Source: DATCSE01 sp036568605 (lineage in GTDB: Bacteria; Pseudomonadota; Gammaproteobacteria; Burkholderiales; Burkholderiaceae_C). Taken from it: a DNA stretch of 11,562 nt. A program made the position numbers and the translations under genes. The notes under the pieces were generated by a model that did no database searches, was not told the origin of the DNA, and saw nothing but the letters and a program-made list of their open reading frames with translations. Every line of letters starts with the position of its first letter. Positions within the stretch are counted from its first letter, which is position 1. Below are positions 6,239 to 11,562 of this stretch, one piece after another. The stretch is taken from NCBI GenBank assembly GCA_036568605.1, contig DATCSE010000449.1:1-11562 (forward strand). Direction: 5' to 3'.

Positions 6239-6925
6239 CTACGGCACGAACCGATAGCCGATCCCGATCTCGGTGACGAAGTGCTGCGGCCGCGACGGAT
6301 CCGCTTCGAGCTTGCGCCGCAGATTGGTCATGAACACGCGCAGGTAGTGCGAGTGCTCGACGTGCGTGCCGCCCCAGACGTTGCGCAGCAACTGCCGGTG
6401 CGTGAGCACGCGGTTCGGGTGGTGGACCAGGTGCGTCAGCAGCTTGAACTCGATAGGCGTCAGGTGCACCGGCTCGCCCGCGCGCAGCACGATGCGCCGC
6501 TCGAGGTCGATGTTGACGTCGCCGAACGCGATCTCCTGCGACTTGGCCCCGGCCTCGCCGCTGCGCCGCCGCAGCTGCGCGCGGACGCGGGCGAGCAGTT
6601 CGGCGCGGCCGAACGGCTTGGTCAGGTAGTCGTCGGCGCCGGCATCCAGCGCATTGACCTTCTCGGTTTCCGCGGTGCGCGCCGAGAGGATGATCACCGG
6701 CGCATCGGTCCAGCCGCGCAGGTCGCGGATGAAGTCGACGCCATCACCGTCGGGCAGCCCGAGGTCCAGCACGACCAGGTCGGGCTGGCGCGTGCCGGCC
6801 TCGACGGCCGCGGTCTTCAGGTTCCCGGCCTCGAACACCTCGAGGCCTTCGCCTTCGAGCGCCAGCTTCACGTAGCGCCGGATCTCGGCTTCATCCTCGA
6901 CGACCAGCACGCGTGCCGCGCTCAC
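6239..6925 (-). CDS. kdpE: Response regulator KdpE
   Basis: KdpE is the OmpR/PhoB-type regulator that activates the kdp promoter after phosphorylation by KdpD. The 228 residues are close to the E. coli length. The receiver domain (4-120) has the acidic pair E10/D11 (VEDE), phosphoacceptor D54 in VVLDLGLPDGDG, S81 and K103 in YLTKPFG. The winged-helix domain (about 130-228) contains VHLTPIEFKLLTHLVHHPNRVLTHRQLL and the closing VTEIGIGYRF. The start is the GTG at 6925, which overlaps the kdpD stop as GTGA, implying translational coupling. The frame stays open far upstream, but that part is a shadow of kdpD. Confidence 0.97.
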   Translation of the reverse strand: MSAARVLVVEDEAEIRRYVKLALEGEGLEVFEAGNLKTAAVEAGTRQPDLVVLDLGLPDGDGVDFIRDLRGWTDAPVIILSARTAETEKVNALDAGADDYLTKPFGRAELLARVRAQLRRRSGEAGAKSQEIAFGDVNIDLERRIVLRAGEPVHLTPIEFKLLTHLVHHPNRVLTHRQLLRNVWGGTHVEHSHYLRVFMTNLRRKLEADPSRPQHFVTEIGIGYRFVP

Positions 6926-9663
6926 CGGCCAGTCTCCGCTTCGGGCAGCACGGCCGTCTCGTCCAGGCCCAGCCCGGCGGGCATGCCGGGCGGCTCGCCC
7001 CGCGGCAAGCGCAACGTGAAGCGCGCGCCGCCGCTGTCGGCGGGCGTAGCCGGCCGCGTGCTGCCTTCTATCGTGCCCTCGTGCGCCTGCGCGATCGCGC
7101 GGCAGATCGCGAGGCCCAGGCCCACGCCCGGGGTCGCGCTCTCCTTGCTGCCGCGCTCGAACTTCTTGAACAGCTCCTCCTCGCGGCCCTTGGGCAGGCC
7201 GGGCCCATGGTCGTCGACCCACAGCTCGATCGCCTCGGAGCCGGCGCGCGCGCCGATCTCGATCGGGGTGCCCGGCGGCGCGTACTTCGAGACGTTCTCG
7301 AGCAGGTTCACCAGCAAGCGCTCGATCAGCACCGCGTCGATGTCGACCAGCGGCAGATCCTGCGGCAACTCGACGCGGATGGCGCGGCCTTCGAGCACAT
7401 CGGCCATCACGTGCAGCGCGCTGCCGACCACTTCCTCCAGCGGCTGCCACTGCCGGTTCAGCTTCACGGTGCCGGACTCGAGGCGCGCCATGTCCAGCAG
7501 ATTGGTCACCAGCAGGCTCATGCGCGTGGCCGCGTCGCGCATGGCTTGCGCGATCCTGGCCTGCTGCCCGCTCAGCGGCGGTTGCGCCAGGCTCATCGAA
7601 TCGGCCATCGCCATCAGCGTCGCGAGCGGCGTGCGCAGGTCGTGCGAGATCGCCGCGAGCAGCGAGTTGCGCAGCCGCTCCGACTCCATCTGCACCGTGC
7701 TGCTCTGCGCGACGTCGACGTAGTGCACGCGCTCCAGCGCGATCGCGACCAGCGACGCGCAGGTGTCGAGCTGGCGCCGCTGCTCGGGCACCAGCAGGCG
7801 GTCGGGCTGCGTGGGCTGCACCGCGAGCACGCCGCGTATGCGCATCGGCGCGCGCAGCGGCAGGTACAGCACCGGGCTGGCGGGCAACGTGTCGGTGCCG
7901 AAGCCGGCCGCCTCGCCGCGGTCGTAGCTCCAGCGCGCGATGCTGCGGTCCACGGTGGAGGCCTGCTCGATCGGGCCCGCCGGGCTCGCGATGCCGAGCT
8001 GCTCGTCCAGCCCGGCGACCAGCAGCGACACGCGCGCCTGGAACTGCGACTGGACAAAACGCGCCGCGATGTCGGCGATCTGCTCGGTCATCAGTGCACC
8101 CGACAGCTCGCGCGACATCTCGTACAGCGCCCGTGCCCGCTCCTCGCGCGACGACGCGACGCGCGCCTGGAACTTCAGCCCCGCGGTGAGCTGCCCGACG
8201 ATCAGCGCCACCGCGAGCATCACGACGAAGGTCACGAGGTACTGCGCGTCGCTGACCGCGAACGTGAAGCGCGGCGGCACGTAGAAGAAATCGAACGACG
8301 CGACGCTGACGAACGCGGCGAGCACCGCCGGCCCGCGGCCCCAGCGCAGCGCGACCGCGATCACCGCGATCAGGAACAGCATCACGATGTTCGTGAGCTC
8401 GAGACGGCCCGACAGCGGCGCGGTCAGCGCGGTCGCGGCGGCGCAGACCGCGAGGCTCCAGCCGTACGAAGCCCACGGCAGCGGCGGCGGTGCCGAGTCC
8501 GCGCTCTTCACGCCGCGGCGGGTCGACGGCAGCGCGACCTGCACCACGTCGAGGTCGTCGGCGGTGCGCCCCAGCACCTCGGTCAGCGTGCGCCGCCAAG
8601 GCGGCCAGCGCCGCTGCGGCCGGCGCCCGAGGATGACCTTGGAGAGGTTGTGCTCGCGCGCATAACGCACCAGCGCATCGACCACCGACGGGTTGGACAG
8701 CGTCTCGGTCTGCGCGCCCAGGTCGTGCGCGAGCTTGAGCACGCGCAGCACGCGCTGGCGCGCCGCATCGGGCAGGCGCTGCAGCGCCGGCGTCTCGACG
8801 TAGACGGCATGCCACGGCACGTCGAGCTGGGTCGCGAGGCGCAATGTCGCGCGCATCAGCAGCTCGCTGTCCTCGTCGGGCGAGACGCCGACCAGCAGCG
8901 CCTCGCGCGTGCGCCACACCGGCTGCACCGATGCGTTGCGCCGATACTCCAGCACCTGGTCGTCGACGCGGTCGGCGGTGCGGCGCAGCGCCAGCTCGCG
9001 CAGCGCGATCAGGTTGCCTTTGCGGAAGAAGTTGCGGACCGCCGTCTCGGCCTGCTGCGCGAGGTACACCTTGCCCTGCCTGAGTCGCAGCAGCAGCTCG
9101 TCGGGCGGCAGGTCGACGATGACCACCTCGTCGGCCTCGTCGAACACAGGGTCGGGCACCGTCTCCCAGACCCGGATGCCGGTGATGCCGGACACCACGT
9201 CGTTCAGGCTGTCGAGATGCTGCACGTTCATCGTGGTCCACACATCGATGCCGGTGTTCAGCAGCTCCTCGACGTCCTGCCAGCGCTTCGGGTGCCGCGA
9301 CCCGGCGGCGTTCGAATGCGCCAGCTCGTCGACCAGCACGAGGCCGGGACGGCGCTCGAGTGCCGCGTCGAGATCGAACTCGCGCAGCGCGTGGCCGCGG
9401 TACTCGATCGCCTTGGGCGGCAGGCGCGGCAGTCCGTCGAGCAGCGCTTCGGTCTCGCTGCGGCCGTGCGTCTCGACCACGCCGACCAGCACGTCGACGC
9501 CCTGCTGCCGCGCGGCCCGCGCGCCGGCCAGCATCGCGTAGGTCTTGCCGACGCCGGCCGAGGCGCCGAAGAAGATCTTCAGCTTGCCGCGACGTGCTTG
9601 CGCTTCTTCCTGCTGCACGCGCGCCAGCAACGCATCGGGGTCGGGGCGATCGGGGTCGGTCAT
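6922..9663 (-). CDS. kdpD: Sensor histidine kinase KdpD
   Basis: KdpD is the inner-membrane kinase that senses K+ limitation and phosphorylates KdpE. It has 913 residues and complete domain order. The N-terminal KdpD domain (about 25-235) has Walker A GASAGVGKTYAML (33-45) and LVDELAHSN (110-118). A Usp-like domain lies at about 255-375. Four closely packed TM helices (about 400-495, DUF4118) are followed by a GAF-like region (about 515-645). HisKA contains AAISHDLRTPLATL with phosphoacceptor H674. The ATPase domain has N-box LLVNLLENVSKYAPPG (783-798), DDHGPGLP (817-824) and GVGLGLAICRAIA (846-858). The C-terminal 25 residues past the ATPase are Pro/Gly-rich. It starts 15 bases after the kdpC stop. 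Confidence 0.98.
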   Translation of the reverse strand: MTDPDRPDPDALLARVQQEEAQARRGKLKIFFGASAGVGKTYAMLAGARAARQQGVDVLVGVVETHGRSETEALLDGLPRLPPKAIEYRGHALREFDLDAALERRPGLVLVDELAHSNAAGSRHPKRWQDVEELLNTGIDVWTTMNVQHLDSLNDVVSGITGIRVWETVPDPVFDEADEVVIVDLPPDELLLRLRQGKVYLAQQAETAVRNFFRKGNLIALRELALRRTADRVDDQVLEYRRNASVQPVWRTREALLVGVSPDEDSELLMRATLRLATQLDVPWHAVYVETPALQRLPDAARQRVLRVLKLAHDLGAQTETLSNPSVVDALVRYAREHNLSKVILGRRPQRRWPPWRRTLTEVLGRTADDLDVVQVALPSTRRGVKSADSAPPPLPWASYGWSLAVCAAATALTAPLSGRLELTNIVMLFLIAVIAVALRWGRGPAVLAAFVSVASFDFFYVPPRFTFAVSDAQYLVTFVVMLAVALIVGQLTAGLKFQARVASSREERARALYEMSRELSGALMTEQIADIAARFVQSQFQARVSLLVAGLDEQLGIASPAGPIEQASTVDRSIARWSYDRGEAAGFGTDTLPASPVLYLPLRAPMRIRGVLAVQPTQPDRLLVPEQRRQLDTCASLVAIALERVHYVDVAQSSTVQMESERLRNSLLAAISHDLRTPLATLMAMADSMSLAQPPLSGQQARIAQAMRDAATRMSLLVTNLLDMARLESGTVKLNRQWQPLEEVVGSALHVMADVLEGRAIRVELPQDLPLVDIDAVLIERLLVNLLENVSKYAPPGTPIEIGARAGSEAIELWVDDHGPGLPKGREEELFKKFERGSKESATPGVGLGLAICRAIAQAHEGTIEGSTRPATPADSGGARFTLRLPRGEPPGMPAGLGLDETAVLPEAETGR

Positions 9664-9678
9664 GAATGCAGCGTGCGC

Positions 9679-10260
9679 TCAGCCTTGTGTCGCGGCGGCG
9701 TCGAGCGCCAGGTTCAATTCGAGCACATTGACGCGCACCTCGCCGAACAGGCCGAACAGCCGGTCCTCGGTGTGCTCGGCGATCAAGCGGTTCATGACGT
9801 CGGGCGCGAGACCGCGCACGCGCGCGACGCGGGCGGCTTGATAACGCACCGCGGCGACGCTGACATGCGGGTCCAGGCCGCTGGCCGATGCGGTCACCAG
9901 GTCCACCGGCACCGCGGCCGTGTTGCCCGGATCGGCGGCCTTCAGCGCGTCGAGCCGGCCCTTGACCGCGTCGATCAGCGCCGGGTTCAGCGGCCCCAGG
10001 TTCGAGCCGCCCGAGTTGGACGCGTTGTACGGCATCGGCGAGGTCGCCGACGGGCGGCCCCAGAAGTACTTCGGGTCGCTGAAGTTCTGGCCGATCAGCG
10101 ACGAGCCGACCGGCTTGCCGTCCTTCAGGATCAGGCTGCCGCTGGCCTGCTTCGGGAACGCCGCCTGCGCGAGGCCGGTGACCAGTGCCGGGTACAGCAG
10201 CCCGGTGACGACGCTCATCAGCACGAACAGGCTGACGGCGGGGCGAATCAGAGTTTTCAT
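9679..10260 (-). CDS. kdpC: K+-transporting ATPase subunit KdpC
   Basis: KdpC is the single-span subunit of the KdpFABC potassium pump, needed for assembly and activity with KdpA and KdpB. The 193-residue protein begins with a short basic end and one TM helix (about 8-28, VSLFVLMSVVTGLLYPALVT), then a periplasmic domain. Family motifs are GSLI (41-44), GSSLIGQNFSDPKYFWGRPS (52-71), NSGGSNLGPLNP (82-93), VTASASGLDPHVSVAAV (122-138) and ARVARVRG (143-150). The ATG at 10260 lies 29 bases after the kdpB stop, with only a weak ribosome binding site. Confidence 0.98.
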   Translation of the reverse strand: MKTLIRPAVSLFVLMSVVTGLLYPALVTGLAQAAFPKQASGSLILKDGKPVGSSLIGQNFSDPKYFWGRPSATSPMPYNASNSGGSNLGPLNPALIDAVKGRLDALKAADPGNTAAVPVDLVTASASGLDPHVSVAAVRYQAARVARVRGLAPDVMNRLIAEHTEDRLFGLFGEVRVNVLELNLALDAAATQG

Positions 10261-10289
10261 GATGCTCAGCAGATGGGAACAGCGGTTCT

Positions 10290-11562
10290 TCAGGCCATGC
10301 CCAGTGCGGCGATGACGAGGTCGATCAGCTTGATGCCGATGAACGGCACGATCACGCCGCCCAGGCCGTAGACCAGCAGATTGCGGCGCAGCAGCGCGGC
10401 CGCGCCGACGGCGCGGTACTGCACGCCCTTCAGCGCCAGCGGGATCAGGAAGACGATGATCAGCGCGTTGAAGATCACCGCCGACAGGATCGCCGAGTTC
10501 GGGCTTGCGAGGTGCATCACGTTGAGCGAGCGCAGCGGCGGGTAGGTGCCGACGAACGCGGCCGGGATGATCGCGAAGTACTTCGCGACGTCGTTGGCGA
10601 TGCTGAAGGTGGTCAGCGAGCCGCGCGTGATCAGCATCTGCTTGCCGGTCTCGACCACCTCGATCAGCTTGGTCGGGTTGCTGTCCAGGTCGACCATGTT
10701 GCCGGCCTCCTTCGCGGCCTGCGTGCCCGAGTTCATCGCCACCGCGACGTCGGCCTGCGCGAGCGCCGGCGCGTCGTTGGTGCCGTCGCCGGTCATCGCG
10801 ACCAGCCGGCCTTCGGCCTGGTGGCTGCGGATCAGCTCGAGCTTCTGCTCGGGCGTGGCCTCGGCGAGGAAGTCGTCGACGCCGGCTTCGGCCGCGATCG
10901 CCGCGGCGGTCAGCCGGTTGTCGCCGGTGACCATCACGGTCTTGATGCCCATGCGGCGCAGCTCGGCGAAGCGCTCCTTGATGCCGCCCTTGACGATGTC
11001 CTTCAGCTCGACCACGCCCAGCGCCTGCGTGCCGTCGCTGACGACCAGCGGCGTGCTGCCGCGCCGCGCGACCTCGTCGACCGTGGCCTGCAGCACCTGC
11101 GGGAACCTGCCGCCCAGCGTCTGCACGTGCTTGCGGATCGCGTCGGCCGCGCCTTTGCGGACCTGGCGCACGGTGGCGAGCGCGGTCGCGGCATCGTTGG
11201 CCGCCAGCTCGCGGCTGCCGGCGACGTCGACGCCGCTCATGCGCGTCTGCGCCGAGAAGTGGATGAAGCTCGCGCCCAGCGCCTGCAGGTCGCGCTCGCG
11301 CAGGTTGAACTTCTGCTTCGCGAGCACGACGATGCTGCGCCCTTCCGGCGTCTCGTCGGCCAGCGAAGCGAGCTGCGCTGCATCGGCCAGCTCGCTCTCC
11401 TTCACGCCCGGTGCCGGCAGAAACGCCGAGGCCTGGCGGTTGCCCAGCGTGATCGTGCCGGTCTTGTCCAGCAGCAGCACATCGACGTCGCCGGCCGCCT
11501 CGACCGCGCGGCCCGAGGTCGCGATCACGTTGGCCTGCATCATGCGGCTCATGCCGGCGACG
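10290..11562 (-). CDS. kdpB: K+-transporting P-type ATPase subunit KdpB (N-terminal part outside window)
   Basis: These are the C-terminal 423 codons, roughly 60% of the usual length of about 680-700; the frame continues off the right edge. KdpB hydrolyses ATP to drive K+ uptake through KdpA. Visible are the phosphorylation loop LLLDKTGTIT (Asp codon at 11468-11466), the nucleotide-binding stretch with DETPEGRSIVVLA, and MVTGDNRLTAAAIA. The hinge MTGDGTNDAPALAQADVAVAM follows, then the kdpB-typical SGTQAAKEAGNMVDLDSNPTK. After IANDVAKYFAIIPA come three or four C-terminal TM helices. The early cytoplasmic domain with the TGES motif and the first TM helices are not in view. kdpA and kdpF are expected further upstream. 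Confidence 0.98.
   Translation of the reverse strand, partial: VAGMSRMMQANVIATSGRAVEAAGDVDVLLLDKTGTITLGNRQASAFLPAPGVKESELADAAQLASLADETPEGRSIVVLAKQKFNLRERDLQALGASFIHFSAQTRMSGVDVAGSRELAANDAATALATVRQVRKGAADAIRKHVQTLGGRFPQVLQATVDEVARRGSTPLVVSDGTQALGVVELKDIVKGGIKERFAELRRMGIKTVMVTGDNRLTAAAIAAEAGVDDFLAEATPEQKLELIRSHQAEGRLVAMTGDGTNDAPALAQADVAVAMNSGTQAAKEAGNMVDLDSNPTKLIEVVETGKQMLITRGSLTTFSIANDVAKYFAIIPAAFVGTYPPLRSLNVMHLASPNSAILSAVIFNALIIVFLIPLALKGVQYRAVGAAALLRRNLLVYGLGGVIVPFIGIKLIDLVIAALGMA

Noticed and set aside
6926..9241. Upstream extension of the kdpE frame (772 extra codons)
   Set aside because: It lies out of frame within kdpD and has no domain signal. The receiver domain begins directly after the GTG at 6925.
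6913..10371. 1152-codon plus-strand open frame antisense to kdpC, kdpD and part of kdpE
   Set aside because: Its product is Arg/Gln/His/Ala-rich low complexity with no motif, and it is fully opposite genes with complete kdp motifs. Such shadows are expected at this GC content.

Overview
The window is chromosomal DNA of a very GC-rich bacterium, most likely a betaproteobacterium of the order Burkholderiales. This is inferred from the protein sequences (FtsY, the PP0621-family zinc-knuckle protein, DUF2726, PilS) and from gene order. No 16S gene is present, so genus is not assigned. Coding density is high: no stretch over 300 bases lacks a gene. The longest gap, between pilS and the PP0621-family gene (215 bases), is almost filled by a small repeat element.

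Left part (1-2587, all minus strand). Reading leftward there is a YpjD/CcsA-like cytochrome c assembly membrane protein, a small PP0621-family protein, and the first 415 codons of a six-TM PAS sensor kinase. The kinase is probably PilS, regulator of type IV pili, and it runs off the left edge. A 174-bp non-coding, almost fully palindromic element lies between the last two genes. It has long terminal inverted repeats, TGT...ACA ends and CTAG on both sides, and looks like a miniature inverted-repeat transposable element (MITE).

Middle part (2588-6217). ffh reads rightward, divergent from ypjD, and overlaps by 4 bp a membrane-anchored DUF2726 protein. ftsY converges on that pair with 21 bp between the stop codons and a stem-loop at the junction. 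Ffh (the SRP protein) and FtsY (the SRP receptor) are the two GTPases of co-translational membrane targeting, so both halves of the pathway sit within 3.4 kb. Beyond ftsY is a CAU-anticodon tRNA (probably elongator tRNA-Met) with encoded CCA, a perfect -10 box upstream and a strong intrinsic terminator downstream.

Right part (6239-11562, all minus strand). This is the distal part of a kdp operon: kdpB (its N-terminal part is off the right edge), kdpC, kdpD and kdpE, tightly spaced and in canonical order. KdpB and KdpC belong to the high-affinity K+-transporting P-type ATPase. KdpD and KdpE are the sensor kinase and response regulator that induce it. kdpD and kdpE overlap by 4 bp (GTGA) and kdpE ends facing the tRNA terminator.

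Most genes are ordinary housekeeping or well-known systems. The real non-routine structure is the palindromic MITE upstream of pilS. The DUF2726 gene coupled to ffh is the main gene of unknown function.
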